From the NCBI GenBank assembly GCA_905250075.1, contig CAJNOP010000188.1, forward strand, positions 87,390-151,389: a stretch of DNA of 64,000 nt. Direction: 5' to 3'. The notes below the pieces were generated by a model, which worked only from the letters and a program-made list of their open reading frames with translations, did no database searches and was not told where the DNA came from. Within the stretch, counting starts at the first letter, position 1, and the number at the start of each line of letters is the position of its first letter. Shown here piece after piece: positions 1-13,000 of the stretch. A program made the position numbers and the translations under genes. The DNA comes from Rotaria sp. Silwood1 (Eukaryota; Rotifera; Eurotatoria; Philodinida; Philodinidae).

Positions 1-598
1 TTCTTATTGTTGGTAAGTAAAACTTAGGGGTCATGTTTCACTTGTTGTATAATCCGTAACTTTTGAATTGTTCAAAATCATAATTCGCAACTTAGAATAC
101 ATGTACGTAAAAAGTATTCTTTTCGCTACGCAAAGTACTCATATGTGAAAGTCGTTGGTTAATAAAGCTCATATTCAATTATTCATCATCTGTTCTTTCT
201 TATCAAACTTTGTTCTGAGAACTATCACAGTATAAACATAAATATATTCACTAAAAACTATACAAAATTGTCATTCATGACCACATGGTTACAGAAATGA
301 TTCTTTTAATTTTTATTGATGTTTTCGACACTGAAGAGTAGATGACAATTCACAATCAGTCAACAGCGTCCTTATTGAGTGCCATATCTGACTACTCAGT
401 TTGCTGCACGACACATGCATAATATAATACAATAGTTCAATTACATTAAATCCATCAGATCTGCATTTAAAACGGTACAGTATGACTAGAATTCATAGGT
501 GGATAAGACTTAAATCTTGTAGTCTCGATTCAGGCAAATTCTTCCTGTTCATTGAAGATTACAGTAATATTTTCGAGCAAAAAAAAAAGCTTGAAAAA

Positions 599-739
599 GG
601 AAGCTGTGTGGTATGATTATATAGCCGAGATTGAAAAAAAAACACTTTAGTAGAAAATAAAATATGTATTTTCGATTAAGTTTAGTAATAAAGAGAAATG
701 TGATAAAATCAGTTAGCTATTCTACTTCACACAGCTTCC
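599..739. repeat. short inverted repeat, possible MITE remnant
   Basis: The 12-base word GGAAGCTGTGTG at 599-610 recurs as its exact reverse complement at 728-739. The spacer of about 117 bp is A-rich. No target duplication was recognised at the ends, so this may be a decayed foldback element or chance. Confidence 0.3.
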
Positions 740-1335
740 GGTCAATTGATGACAATTTTTTTATGTAATACCATGGGCGCATAATACTATCTATTCTTAT
801 ATAGGAAATAATAGTAGTAGTACCTAAAGGACAGAAACACACTTGCTGAACGGATGAATTATACCATCTTCAAACAATGGTAATCATATGGCGATTAAGT
901 GACTACTATATGACGAACAACTATTGATCTCCAATAACATAAAAATGGATGATAAAGAGAGGATCTACATAATTAAGCATTTTTAGCAAATTTTAGGATT
1001 TATTCAATTATTTTACAATTATGACTTCCAAAAAGATTTAGTTCACATATCACTCTATAGAGAAGATGAACAGTTTCAAACAACGTTATTTTGAATATAT
1101 TTAAAGCTATACTCAGTTAACTAGGCATAGAATATTCAAAAAACGAGCTTGTCTAAGAGTGTCTATGTTAGTTGGTGGGTGAAGAGGAGATCCTTACTCA
1201 TCCGTAAATTTTTAGGACTATCTGTGAATCAAAGGAAAACAAAAGAACATGAGATAAGTTTGAAGGCATAGCCTGTTACATATTCAATGAATTTTTTAAA
1301 AGAATTGATATGATAAGCTTCATCTAATAAAAAAT

Positions 1336-1343
1336 TGACGTCA
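1336..1343. promoter_or_regulatory. CRE-like palindrome TGACGTCA
   Basis: Perfect CREB/ATF consensus about 300 bp upstream of the Ly6-like start codon. The same 8-mer occurs in front of NF1 (20565-20572) and of the DnaJ gene (44590-44597). Function is inferred only from the consensus. Confidence 0.35.
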
Positions 1344-1547
1344 TCGCACTGAACGTCAATACTCCATCATCTTCCAGAGATTTTTTTTTACGCAACAAGA
1401 AAACAGATTACAAATACTATATAGAATCAACTAAAAATGACCACAACTCTTGAAAAAAGAAACTTTTTTCCACTACAAATATTGCACAAATACGTTGCAA
1501 GTTGAGATAACTAAAAAATGCCTTTTATAAAAGCTTCCGTGATGAAT

Positions 1548-1560
1548 TTATATATAAAAG
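1548..1560 (+). promoter_or_regulatory. TATA box of Ly6-like gene
   Basis: TATATATAAAAG lies about 90 bp upstream of the ATG at 1646, at a plausible distance for a TATA-driven start with a short 5' leader. Confidence 0.5.
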
Positions 1561-1645
1561 AGTAAGAAAAGCATATAATTCATTTTTCATTCGTTTCAGC
1601 TTTTACTTGTCGGTTAATAGCAAGAATTTCAACAAGTATTCAATT

Positions 1646-2150
1646 ATGAAATTACTTCTTCTCGTTCTCATCTATTTGCTTAGTAAGTTTTAACTTTAGA
1701 ATAAATATTGAACATGTATTCAATGATAAAATTCTTCTAGACATTTGGTTTACTGAAACCTATCAATGCTATCAGTGTGATAGTGTTAATGAACCGGGCT
1801 GTAGTGATCCTTTTAAAAAGGGACAAGCTGCAGACGAATGGAAAGTCACAATAAAACCTAACGAACGATGTCTAGTACGTATTTTCATTTCTTACTATAC
1901 AGACTAATGATATTTTTCAAAGAAAGCCACACTCTTAAGTGGAACCATCAGTCGAGCATTCGCTAATGTCACCCAATGTACACAAGGTGAAAACAAATGT
2001 CTAACAGCGGATGCGCCGATAGTTGGAAAAATATCGACATGTTGCTGTAATTCAGACTTGTGCAATGGTGTATCATCTGTCCAACAGAAATGTTTCGTTG
2101 TTTTTGGTATCATTAGTACACTCATCATACTCATCTATCATCGTTTTTAG
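1646..2150 (+). CDS. secreted/GPI-type Ly6/uPAR three-finger domain protein
   Basis: Three exons, 1646-1682, 1741-1874 and 1923-2150, join in phase into 132 codons plus stop. The first exon encodes a hydrophobic signal peptide (MKLLLLVLIYLL). The mature part has the Ly6 cysteine layout: a CYQC start motif about 10 residues after the signal, paired internal cysteines, and the diagnostic closing motif CCCNSDLCN near residue 105. A final hydrophobic stretch (about residues 117-130) before the stop fits a GPI-attachment signal. The fold is typical of cell-surface modulators, but the ligand cannot be read from sequence. Most of this gene is split by short introns, so single-frame scanning shows only an antisense shadow. 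AATAAA lies 57 bp after the stop. The family call rests on the cysteine pattern and is fairly firm; the specific role is unknown. Confidence 0.8.
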
Positions 2151-2206
2151 GACAACAAACACGAAACTTTGGTTAAAGCCTTTCTTTTAGGACTTTGTTT
2201 TTCATC

Positions 2207-2212
2207 AATAAA
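2207..2212 (+). terminator. poly(A) signal of Ly6-like gene
   Basis: AATAAA 57 bp downstream of the Ly6-like stop codon. Confidence 0.6.
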
Positions 2213-4571
2213 CAAACTTATTCTTTGTCAGAAACCATGAATGTTATCATTCCATGTTATGCTCATTTGTCAAATTTATATATTGAATCGTAATCAAAGT
2301 TGATTAAAAGTTGTTCTGATGACAGATCAGTCTAACTTAAAACTTAGTGAATATCATTGTGACTAACATCATAGTTAAATTTACTTAAAACTTTAATGTC
2401 CACAAGTTTCACTACAGTATAATTTAAGACGGAGACAAATACTCCGTAAGTATATACATATGTCTGCAGATATCTAGCCTAATTGAATATTCTTTCGTGG
2501 TATTTATAACTTCATGTTGTCGTTCTTAGACAAATGTTCAAAATGAGGCACTGTTTTTTTAGAAAACATTGTAGAGCAAAGGGTATGAGAGAATAAAGTT
2601 CGTGAAAAAAAGAACTATATAATTACTCTGGAAAAAGGCCTTTCCTCGAATCGACAAGATTATATTCAGTGTCTGCTTCCGCCGCTATCTAACGACCACC
2701 ACCGTGTCGTCTTATTAGGCGTGGTGAACATCTCCGATCTCCAAACATAGTATAATCAATGAAAAATATCACAGATAACTCAGTTATTCATCACAAAAGA
2801 AAAAAAAATATTCTCCTAAATTTTTTCATAATTGTAGTTGATTTGGTTTTTGTTTTAGTATTATGAGTATTTATAACCTTTAAATTTTTTAATAGTATTT
2901 CATCATTTTTGAGCTCATAATTTCAGCATATAGAGAAAACGTCTATACTAGATGATCTCAAAATCATTGGAGTCTATAGGCCTTATCTACAGAATTACAA
3001 GTTTCGCTGTTGTTTTTAAGGTCGTAGAGAGCATGGTCCGAACAATGCAAGCGATGACTTCTGCTCTGAAATCTTGTCTACATGTAGATTTAATTATCCT
3101 AACAATATCCTAAAAAGTTTTAATCAAAACGATGACTTCCAATTTTGATATATTCAGCATTCAAAACTCACGATTTTTCTAATCAACTACGGAGACTGAT
3201 CAGTTTTTCCACGTTGTATATCTTAAAAAGGAAGTTTAGGCCTTCGACTAACACTTTTTAGGATATTTTTAGGAGGATACCACATGCGTAAAGAAAAAAA
3301 TGTCAAGTTACAAACCATTTGTTGAATTTTTCTGGGAATACTCTATCGGTTGATAAAAATCCATAAAAGTCACAACTCTGTAAAGAAAGTCTATGAAATC
3401 GAGTTCTTTTATAGTTTTCTAATTCAGAAGTTGTCTCTATATGCCCAAATTGTAAATTGAAAAGCGATGAATCACTTGGAAGAATTTACTCATTAGTATG
3501 GTTATTGAAGATTTATTTAGCGGGTGTTTAACTAGCTTTAGTAATAAAGTGGCTTCAATTTTATGTAGGCTATTATGTATCGGCTATAACATTGAAGTTC
3601 ATAGAATATTCTTTTTTATATACAACATATATAGTAGAGTAACGAAAAAACAAGAATTATTTAGTGCTTATGAACAAAACTGTCATTCAAAAATCAGAAT
3701 TATTCAGAAATTTTACATGTGTACATTTATCCTAATTGATCGACAATCTTTAGTGAATACAGAAAGACTTAGATACAAAGTCTTTAATTTTCAACTTTAT
3801 TTTAGAAAGAACACATTTCATACACGATAGAATAAGGAAAAGCTATAGAATTCAAACATCAAAGAAGAACAAGTGTTAAATAAACAAAGATCGTTATCGA
3901 GTAAAATACAAGTACAGATGTGACACATAACTTGTGAAACATAATCTAAAAGGAGTGTTGAAGTATATAGGATGGAAATTGAGACCCGGTTATTCCCCGC
4001 TTCTCCAGTAGACCGTGACATATGGCTTAGAAACGTTTTCATCTACGTTACAGACCATGAGACATGTTTTTGATATACGATCGCAAACCGTATATCAATA
4101 ACGTCTAGTTATAATGTATGAACTTCTTCACTGCTGCATTTCTAGAGGACTAAGTGAAACCATAGTAAAAAAGAAATTGTCTCAAAATAGATGAAATTAA
4201 ATAATATCCTTGTGATTAACAACAGCAGCAATATCATAGTTCACATCGTAATACCATAAGGACTGTGCTAACAGCTTTTATACCAGGAATCAATTAATGA
4301 AATTGTAAATTCTAAGACAAAGGTCTACACACGAAATACCAAAGAAACTGATTCATAATGATTTTGACATGAAATAAACAGATGAATACTTTTCTTTTAA
4401 CAAATAGAAAAACCTTTCAATAGATTTCTTCATGATGACGGCAATGTTCAATCGATGAGTGGATGAGGAGGACAATGATTTTGTGTTTACTCGCCCAACT
4501 CCAACTACCCCATCCTTTACTTTCGTAGAAGAAAATACAACGACTGCTAATCTACGAAGCGAAAAATCTGC
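2213..4571. other. intergenic, no supported gene
   Basis: AT-rich sequence. An open frame of 110 codons on the plus strand at 3498-3830 has no recognisable domain, signal peptide or membrane segment and could be chance. Nothing else was supported. Confidence 0.45.
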
Positions 4572-5015
4572 CTAGATTAATCTGCTATCCTGTAATTTTC
4601 CAACTATTAGAAGACCAATGCTACAGAACAGAATAGCAATCCATACTATAACACCAAATACGGTCGACAACATGAGAACAGTATAGACACGAGCTGATAA
4701 ACGTTCGGCTCTGTCTAGTTCTTTCCGTTCGATCATAAGACGAATTTGGCGGGATTTGAATAAAGCCCAACATGGTCCAATGATAAAAAAGCAGAGTATA
4801 GTGAGAATTAAAGCCCAAGTGAAATGAGTTTTAACTGGGCGTGGACGGAGTTTCACAGCATTCTTGGATGGTTTCGATTCTTGCAATGGTAGCTGCTTGT
4901 TTTGTTCATGATGCTGATCATGTTGTTGTTGAACACGTTGGGTTGTAAGTTCTTTGGCAGAGAGAGGTAAAGGAGCGTCTTGAAGTGAATTAAAGCTTGG
5001 TCCATGTTCTATCAT
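4572..5015 (-). CDS. CD225/dispanin-like two-helix membrane protein
   Basis: A single uninterrupted exon of 147 codons. The N-terminal 60 residues are polar and Gln/His-rich. A first hydrophobic segment (about 67-90, FTWALILTILCFFIIGPCWALF) leads into a basic cytosolic loop containing KSRQIR and an RAERLSARVY stretch. A second membrane helix follows (about 112-140). This order, with the conserved 'A-x-x-S' basic loop followed by an alanine/serine turn before the second helix, is that of the CD225/dispanin superfamily, which includes IFITM, PRRT and TMEM proteins. Members act at plasma or endosomal membranes on fusion, trafficking or ion channel assembly; which of these applies here cannot be told. 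The start was chosen as the first ATG of the frame. No neighbour is close enough to suggest shared regulation. Confidence 0.6.
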   Translation of the reverse strand: MIEHGPSFNSLQDAPLPLSAKELTTQRVQQQHDQHHEQNKQLPLQESKPSKNAVKLRPRPVKTHFTWALILTILCFFIIGPCWALFKSRQIRLMIERKELDRAERLSARVYTVLMLSTVFGVIVWIAILFCSIGLLIVGKLQDSRLI

Positions 5016-8000
5016 CGTGTCTTAAGTACGTTATCGTCTGTTTTGAATTGAAGTAATGAAACCTAAACAGAAACATATTCTTTCTCCACCAAGAAAATCG
5101 AAAAAAGTAGATATTCAATAACATGATAAAAAATGACGAAAACAAGACCGTATAGATCGGATGGTCAGTCATTCAATCACTTAGTAAGTCTCGAGCTTTA
5201 AATAAACTAGAACATTTTGTATAAGCATGAAAATAACTTCGTATAATTTCTTGATTTTATAACTGTGCTTTGCAACGATCATTTTCACTGTAAAGACGTT
5301 ACAAACGTGACACCTAACATTGTCTCTCTCTCTCTCTTTATAAACGTTCGAAGCTGTGCTAGTAACAAAAAAAGAACAAGAACAAATGACGACTGTCGTC
5401 GCAACTCTTGACAATTTTTTTTCTGTTCTCGATATATTCTATTCAATCCAAGATGTGTGTACGTGAATAAATACGTTTACAAATAATCATCTATTCACTG
5501 CTTGCTCACTACCAAGTTTGTCATGTTATTTTTCATCTCTCTTTTTTTTTCCTCTATATCTTCCTCAGCAGTGAATTTAAATATGGTGTATAGAGAATAA
5601 CAATAAACTGGAGAGACAGTGTTGATGTGCGTGCATGCCGTACGGTCTAGTGTAAGGATAAGATGAAGAGAAAAACTTCCTCAATTACTCACCTACTCAC
5701 TCACGTCCTCATCATACAGTCCCATCCGCATTGACCTCGAGGCACATACCTACATATCCATTTACCTGTGCATCTCATACTCTCCGAAATCAGAATATAT
5801 ATTGATATTTTTATTTTTTTCACGACCTTTTTTCTGCATATCGTCGCTTCATATGATCATATAACATAAAGAATAAATATAAGGATTAGAGTATTAAATT
5901 GCATTCAGGTAGTCGTTGTATGATCTATACGGGCACATATTATATTCTTAAACAAATGTATTGGACGAAAATACGATATATATTTTGTATATATACTTGC
6001 CCTGCATCATGTATTAAGTTAATAAAGAAAGTAAGATAGAGACTCAAAATTTTGGCTGACCAATATTATATTCTCGCAAGTCAAGAATTGATTAGAAATT
6101 GAAACTATTTAAAGTAATCGTAAATTATTCAGACATATAAAAACAAGTAGTCACCTATCATATCGAATTTTGTGTTTTGTATATTTCTCTGTCGGCTTTT
6201 ATCAGATTAAATAAATACTCACGACGGCAATTTATTTCATAGAGACAAAAATTAAGGAATTTCACTGTATTACTACAGTAACTGGATAATTTACGATATT
6301 ATAATATCATTAGACTTTTTTGACATGACAATGTCAGTTCTAATGAAAACCATGCAACAAATGTTAAAACTTGAAAAACTTTAGCGAAATATCACAATTG
6401 GTACAACGTAGTTCTGTCCGTTTCATTTAATTTCAAGGTATTGAAAGGAAAAGTATCAATAAGGCCACTTTTTTGGCTTGAGAAATACTTGAAAAAAGAT
6501 GACATATTCGGAACTAAAATTGTATCTCATTTTTTTATCTGTCATCTGTATCATCTTCTATATGATCTTGATTGAATATAATTGTTCTTGATTATATTTA
6601 ATAATTTTATCAATCATTGTTTTTTTTCAATAAGTATCGTTTATTTTGAGTTTCTGTTTGTACTGTTATTGAAACATTCACTTCGTATATTATGTAAATG
6701 TGCTTTTTCATTCGTTAAATAACGACTATCAATAATCGATCATTAGTAATCACTTGCTTTTGGATTACTGAAAGCCTACTATTATTCATATTCATCCATT
6801 CAAAGTGCTACATATATGTTACCATTTATCTTTAAAGTTGATGGTTAAAATGTACTTGACAGAAAAAAACAAATCGAAGCATATGTTCACAATGTTTTCA
6901 ATAAGAAAGAACATCTATATATAGATTGTTTTTCTGTAACTTCCATGTGTTCAAATTCTAATTGAAATCTAACTGAATCTGAAATGTTCTAGAGTTTGCA
7001 AGTGTTCATATATCTCTAGAGAGATATCGTCTTAGTTGCATGAGTTACCAATTGAAATAACTTCCACTACAAAGCAGAATCTGTTCTGATAATTATGTGA
7101 GGAAAACATGAATTGAATCCACTACGGTTAATAGCAGCTCAACAAAAGTGAGCTAAAAATGTCAAGTTTGCAAATATTTAGTTTACACGAATTTTAACTT
7201 CTGATTATTGAATAACTTTTTCTAACCATCATCAGTACGTTCAGCATGATTTGAGGTCCTTATTGCATTATAAGAAAGCATGAGTTCAAAATTTAGAGCT
7301 ACAGTTTTGATGACGACAAGAAATTTGTTAGTAGGAAACTTTCACGTTCATATTTCTAGATTGTTAAGAGAGTAAAAATGAACAAAAACGAGCAAAGTAG
7401 ATTAACTTCAGCACCCTAAAAATCGATAAAAACTAGTGAAAACGGACTGATTTTAAAATTGTTTTCAAGTGTCATGCACTCATACCCACCTGGTGAAGAA
7501 TAAAGATTTGCTGCAATGTCTTCCGCAATGTTGATTTTCGCCATATGCTGCATTCGCTGAGATGTGCTTTCGCCATTGTGCGTTTCGCAGAATTCTTTTT
7601 TCAATGAAAAGCTTTCCGCTTATCTGTTCTTCGCGGAATGAATACCATGTCAACAGTAAGAGAGTGACTCATGACAGTGGTTGATAAATTAAAAACGCTA
7701 CAGTCATATTACTTCATAGCTTTTAAATCGATGATTTCTGCCTGTTTACTGAAGAATAAGTCTGTCGCAAGAAATGAAATTAAAAGAAAACTATTCATTG
7801 ATTCTCAGAATCAATTAGAGAAATCACTTAGCCACGTTCTTTTTCTCTCTAATCATACATGAGAATGTGCCATATCTTTATCAACATGATAGGAAGTATG
7901 AAATTCACCCATATTTATGCGTCAACTTGGAAAGAAGAAGCACTTACACGTGATGAGAAAATGTTACTTATAGTTTGAGATACAAAAGTGAATGAAGTGA

Positions 8001-8157
8001 AATGAAAAGTCATTGCATACACAGGCTAACCTACAATAATAATCGAATATGCTTTACATATGCGTTCTTATCAGTTTCTTTATACTGCTTCATGTTAATT
8101 GTAAGTTCGAACAGTTTTTGTGATTGAAAGACGATATGCATAATCTTTTTTGGAGGT
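5016..8157. other. intergenic, no supported gene
   Basis: AT-rich with short simple repeats, for example a TC run near 5322-5338. Scattered open frames of 60-80 codons show no domain or splice-supported extension. Nothing else could be supported. Confidence 0.45.
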
Positions 8158-8544
8158 ATGAGTATCGAGAAAGGACAAAGTTCACCATCTGTTACAATTG
8201 AATACGCAACACTAACGCAACAGACGAATGACACGTCAAAATCATCCTCAGTACTACCTCTTGATTCTGAGCTTATCGATCAATATGCGTCGTCGAACGA
8301 ATCAACACTTGCACAAGAAAACGAATCAAGGCTACCATATACAACGAAAGCGATTAATCGTTTACAATCCAAGCAACTCAATGAAGAATCTACCACTATA
8401 GTAGATAAATTATCAGGTAATATCACTGCTGATTCGTCAAGTATATGTTGGAAAGTTGTTGTTGGCATTGTGGTAAGTGTCATTATCTTAATGGTTTTCT
8501 GTTCTGTCTGCTTGTATTGTTTGGGCAAATATTACGGATTATAA
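8158..8544 (+). CDS. small Ser/Thr-rich protein with C-terminal membrane anchor
   Basis: A single-exon frame of 128 codons. Residues 1-95 are hydrophilic and rich in Ser, Thr, Asp and Gln, with no signal peptide. Residues about 98-122 form one strong hydrophobic helix (VVVGIVVSVIILMVFCSVC), followed by only a few residues ending in KYYGL. That layout is of a tail-anchored protein facing the cytosol, or of a type III membrane protein if the N-terminus is exported. AATAAA at 8711 gives a 3' UTR of about 170 bases. I do not recognise the family. Coding status is supported by length, the clean helix and the poly(A) signal, but an upstream spliced exon carrying a signal peptide cannot be excluded. 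Confidence 0.5.
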   Translation: MSIEKGQSSPSVTIEYATLTQQTNDTSKSSSVLPLDSELIDQYASSNESTLAQENESRLPYTTKAINRLQSKQLNEESTTIVDKLSGNITADSSSICWKVVVGIVVSVIILMVFCSVCLYCLGKYYGL

Positions 8545-8710
8545 GCAAATCGAACCGACTAGTGTAAATTTACTGACAACTTTCTACTTTCAAGAGAATG
8601 AACGAAAGATTCAAACTTATAGATCTTTGATATCTCATATTTTCTCGTGCATGGTGAATAATTGGATATTTTTTCTATTAGTACATCAGCTTTCTCTTTC
8701 ATTTTTTGTA

Positions 8711-8716
8711 AATAAA
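8711..8716 (+). terminator. poly(A) signal of the small membrane protein
   Basis: AATAAA about 167 bp after the stop at 8544. Confidence 0.45.
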
Positions 8717-9603
8717 AAATGTGTTGCTTCGTATTTTTTTTATTTTGTAAGATGTGCTCGATTTTCTAACTAGTCATTGCTCAGCTCCATAAGACTGAAA
8801 TTTACAGTCGATCAATAATTAAAAAAGTAATTGCAGCGATCCACAGTGTATATATTAACATTTCTGTTATCTATGTTGAGCTATATTCTAATCCAAAAAA
8901 CATGAAGGATGCATTAGCTTATGTATTCCCTGTAGTAGAATAACAGCTGCCCTCTTTTGAAATTTAATACTTAAACCATGTAAAAATATTATTTTGCTGA
9001 TTCATAAAGATACTTTTGAAAACTGTTTTCCGCAGTTCATGTAGAAGTCATAGGTGAATACATAACAGTATGAATAAGCAAAAATGGACCCTGGTTAGAA
9101 AAAAAAACCATATATGTACGACGTTTTCTTAATGCAAATGAACATTAGAATTTATTTTTAAATAAAACAAAATTATTTTAGAATTTTACTCCTAATTAAA
9201 AATAAAAATACTACCTGTGACATATTTATTAAACTTAATTTATATTCTACATTATTGAAAGAAAGATGTAAATATTTTTATATTCTGCCGTAACTCATCA
9301 CTCGCTTGTCTTTTTTTTTCAATGGATGAAATAATAAATTCTATTGCTAACAATACATACATATATTGTAGCAAAAAAAAAAGACAAACAACGTTGTTTT
9401 ATTGTGTAGGAGGCATGAAAAATTTAACACTTTGCTCGACAATCTGTAGATTCAAATAATTATACTTGAAGTTTCTATTACATACTTTTGCATTATCAAA
9501 AGACTATATGTGAAATCTAATATTATAGTACACGTCATTTTATAGGCTTGTGAATCATCCATCCTGATACTATTATGCTATGTGCAAGACAGAACGAAAG
9601 AAA
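8717..9603. other. intergenic, no supported gene
   Basis: AT-rich sequence between the small membrane protein and the tRNA. It contains A and T homopolymers and no open frame worth calling. Confidence 0.45.
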
Positions 9604-9613
9604 GAAAAAAAAA
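9604..9613 (-). terminator. RNA polymerase III terminator of tRNA-Cys
   Basis: On the minus strand a run of nine T begins about 10 bases after the tRNA 3' end, a standard Pol III stop signal. Confidence 0.65.
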
Positions 9614-9622
9614 GAATAGTCT

Positions 9623-9694
9623 AGGGGGCACCCGGGATTGAACCAGGGACCTCTCGATCTGCAGTCGAATGCTCTACCACTGAGCTATACCCCC
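9623..9694 (-). tRNA. tRNA-Cys (anticodon GCA)
   Basis: A 72-base cloverleaf on the minus strand. The acceptor stem GGGGGTA pairs with TGCCCCC and is followed by discriminator U, as expected for cysteine. The D-arm is GCTCAGTGGTAGAGC, and the anticodon loop presents GCA (plus-strand positions 9660-9662). The T-arm is GGTTCAATCCC. A-box and B-box promoter motifs are intact, there is no intron, and CCA is not encoded. It very closely resembles animal tRNA-Cys. Confidence 0.96.
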
Positions 9695-10005
9695 CATGCT
9701 ATGATATTTTATCATTATTAGGTCATGTTCAAATTCAACAATACTTATTCATTCTAAATCATTGAGTTCCCAGTTTTGTATCATCGAATATATATATATA
9801 TATGTAAATATTCTTATTTTGGATCAATGATAAAATTCTACGTCGTCAATATTATTCATATACCAGTAATAAATCGATGTACTATATCACAAGCGAACTA
9901 AATAAAAATTTATCTTATTGAAAGAAAACATTTTGATCTAATGATGACTCTAAAATTTAGAGACGCTTTTCTTCTTTGCTTCTTGAAAGATAAATAAATA
10001 CAAGA

Positions 10006-10011
10006 TTTATT
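10006..10011 (-). terminator. poly(A) signal of the P4-ATPase gene
   Basis: AATAAA on the minus strand about 70 bp past the stop codon of the flippase gene. Confidence 0.55.
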
Positions 10012-10079
10012 AAAATAAATATTGAGAAAAACAGCTACATATAATCAATATACATTAACGATAAATGAAAAACAAAATT

Positions 10080-13000
10080 TCATTTTTTATGATGCCGCCG
10101 AGAATGTAGACTTGATGCCGATTTTGTTCGTAAAGTACCTGATGTTATCATTGGACCCCAACCTTTTTGTTGCGAGAATGCATAGCCAGATCTTAATCGA
10201 ATAAAAAAAAAAAAAAAAATCATATTAAAAATAATACAATAAAAATCAAAAAGAAAAACAACGTACCCAGTAGATCTAATTGATAATGATCTTTGTCTTT
10301 GTATTGGATCGGTTCGATTTTTAGTAGTTTGTTTTTCATGAATACCAAATTTTTGAATTAATCGAGCTTTATCAATATCGTTTGGCATAAAACGTATACG
10401 AAAAAATCTAAATTAATCTTAAATTAATGTTATATATTCAAAAGAGACTTACTCTCGTCCAACAACAGGTAAAAGAAGTATGGCACATATAAGTAGAAGT
10501 GTAAACCAAAATGTTCCACTTTTTAATGCTACTTGAAAAATACCAACATATGGATAATTTATTTTAAAAGTTATACGTAATATTGTCGAATACATGATAA
10601 AATGTAAAAGAAAATGAAGTGCAATTGTACCTAATAAAATAAAAATATAAATGCCTGTCCAATACCACATTTCAAGAGCATTTTCTATATTAACAACAAT
10701 AACTAATATAGTTGCTACCATAAAACCAAATGTTTGAAAATCGGTTAATGTTACACCAGATGATTCAGTACTTGATAATATACATAAGTAGGAAAAAAAG
10801 AAAATTATACACGATGATATAAAACCATGTAGAGCACATTCAACGAATACTTTTCTATTAAATAATTTATCTTTTTGACCAACTATATACCTGAAATGAA
10901 ATTATTATTTTTTTGATAAATATTATTCAAATGTTTTCATTTTTTTATTCTTTTAAAAATTTTGCAAGAAAATAAATTTGAATGAAATTAACTTACAAAT
11001 GAGGTTTAGTAATCGAATGATTTGCGCTTATATCCTATGAATCAATTAAACATTTATTTTATTATTCGAAAATAAATATTATTTAACGTACTTGTTCAAG
11101 ACAACCTAATACTACAACAGGACAAGTTGTAAAAAAAATATTATAACAAGTGACAAAGAATGCATCAAATATTGTCTATTTAAAAAAAGAATATATATAT
11201 ATAATGAATTTCGTCTTAATAAAGAGATCTTACTTGAGCTGAAAATCCACAATACAAAGCAAACCAAAATTGACAAAATGTAAAAGCAAAATTTTTATAG
11301 AAAAAATAACGTAAAAATTTTGATATACGTATATAAGACCATCGACCATGAACAAGTAATAATCGTTCAAGATATCGAAATTGACCAATACTATAATCAC
11401 TTGCTAAAACAGCTTGTCGACCTTCTTGTCCACTAATTCCAATACCAACATGTGCTTCTATACAAAGAATCAAAAAACTATTTTTATTTCTTTTTTCCTT
11501 ACTAGTTTAAATAATATCTTACTTTGTATCATAGAAACATCATTAGCTCCATCTCCAATAGCTAATACAATCATTTTATCATGTTTCATAATTAATTCTA
11601 CTACTTGTGATTTTTGTAAAGGTGTTACTCGACAACATATAACTGCTTTACACATTGTAGCAAGTTCAAGAAATTTCATTTTTAATTTATCTGATAATGC
11701 ATGAATTAATGCATGTCCTGTTATTAATAAACTAAAACCTTGAAAATCATCTGAATTTATTTGTTTATTTGTATGTTGAGTAAATTTATGTTCATCAATA
11801 CTTAAATTTTTCCAATTAAGTCTTTTATTTTGATCATCAATATGAATATTAAATGATTGTTGAATTTTTTCGATTAATTCAATTCGAAATCGATTTAATT
11901 CATTCATTACATCTTCTTCTGTTTCAACATCAATTCTTTTTATTATCATATCATCTGTTAAAAGTCGACAAGAAAAACCAATATTTTCTGCAGTTTCTAA
12001 ACAAATAAATAAAGAAATAATTTTATAAAAAAACAAAAAAAAACAAAAATATTTTTTCTACCAATTTTATCACCAGTTAACATCCAAATTTTAATTTCAG
12101 CTTCTGTTAATCTTTCAATACATTGAGGTACACCATCTTGAAGTTTATCTTCTATTGCAGTCATACCAAGTAATTTCATATTCTTTTCTATTTCTTCATA
12201 TAATTCATCAATTTGTTCTTCACGTCTTTGCATACTCGTACTAAATTATGTTTATTAAAATATAATATTAATCACATAATCAATTATACTTACGTAGCTC
12301 TTTTTAATTTTTTTGCCCATTTTTCATAATCATTTGCATTCAATTCTTTCCATGCTAAACATAATGTACGTAAACCTTCACTAGCAACTTTCTAAAGAAT
12401 AGAAACCGTATTTAGATAATCAAATGAATTGCATTCATACATGTAAATGATCATGTGTTAATGTCATAATATTTTTTTCTGATGGATCTAATCTTTCTTG
12501 TATCACTGAATCAGCACCTTTACAATATAAAATAATTTGTCCATGTTTTCTCACTATAACCTATAAGTTAAACAAAACTATCAAGCAGAAAGTGAAAAGA
12601 AATACTTACGGACATACGCTTTCGATAATTATTAAAATCGAGAATATTTAATAGATCAAAGGTCTCGATTTTATTTCGAAAACGTACTTTGATACTACTT
12701 TGAGTACGATTCTAAATAGATAATAGAATTTTGTGTTTTTTTTTTGAGAATAATTTAGTTAATAGACATACAACAAAAGCAAAACCAAATGAACGTGCAG
12801 CTGTTACTAACGCATTTTCATCAGGTGATTGAGCTTGATAAATAATTTTATCATCCTGTTCGTCAGTCACAACTGTATGACATAATGCCAAAAGTGTAAA
12901 AAAATGATTAACATCATTATCTTCGTTTTTATCAATAGTATCGATTAATGTTTTGTCATACCAAATAAAATTATTATCTTGTTCTACAAATTTAATTGCT

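Larger units (their letters stand above)
1..1645. other. intergenic, 5' flank of Ly6-like gene
   Basis: AT-rich DNA with no convincing coding region. It holds an inverted repeat (arms 599-610 and 728-739), a perfect CRE-like palindrome at 1336-1343 and a TATA box just before the first gene; these are listed separately where useful. Confidence 0.5.

Noticed and set aside
1904..2134. 76-codon minus-strand frame
   Set aside because: Antisense of the third exon of the Ly6-like gene, which has the CCxxDLCN motif on the plus strand.
3498..3830. 110-codon plus-strand frame
   Set aside because: No domain, signal, splice support or poly(A) context; plausible by chance in a long intergenic region.
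4621..4818. 65-codon frame overlapping the dispanin-like gene
   Set aside because: Same strand, different frame, no helix or domain; the 147-codon frame has the CD225 pattern.
9779..9803. TA repeats near the tRNA
   Set aside because: Simple dinucleotide repeat, common in this sequence, with no further structure.
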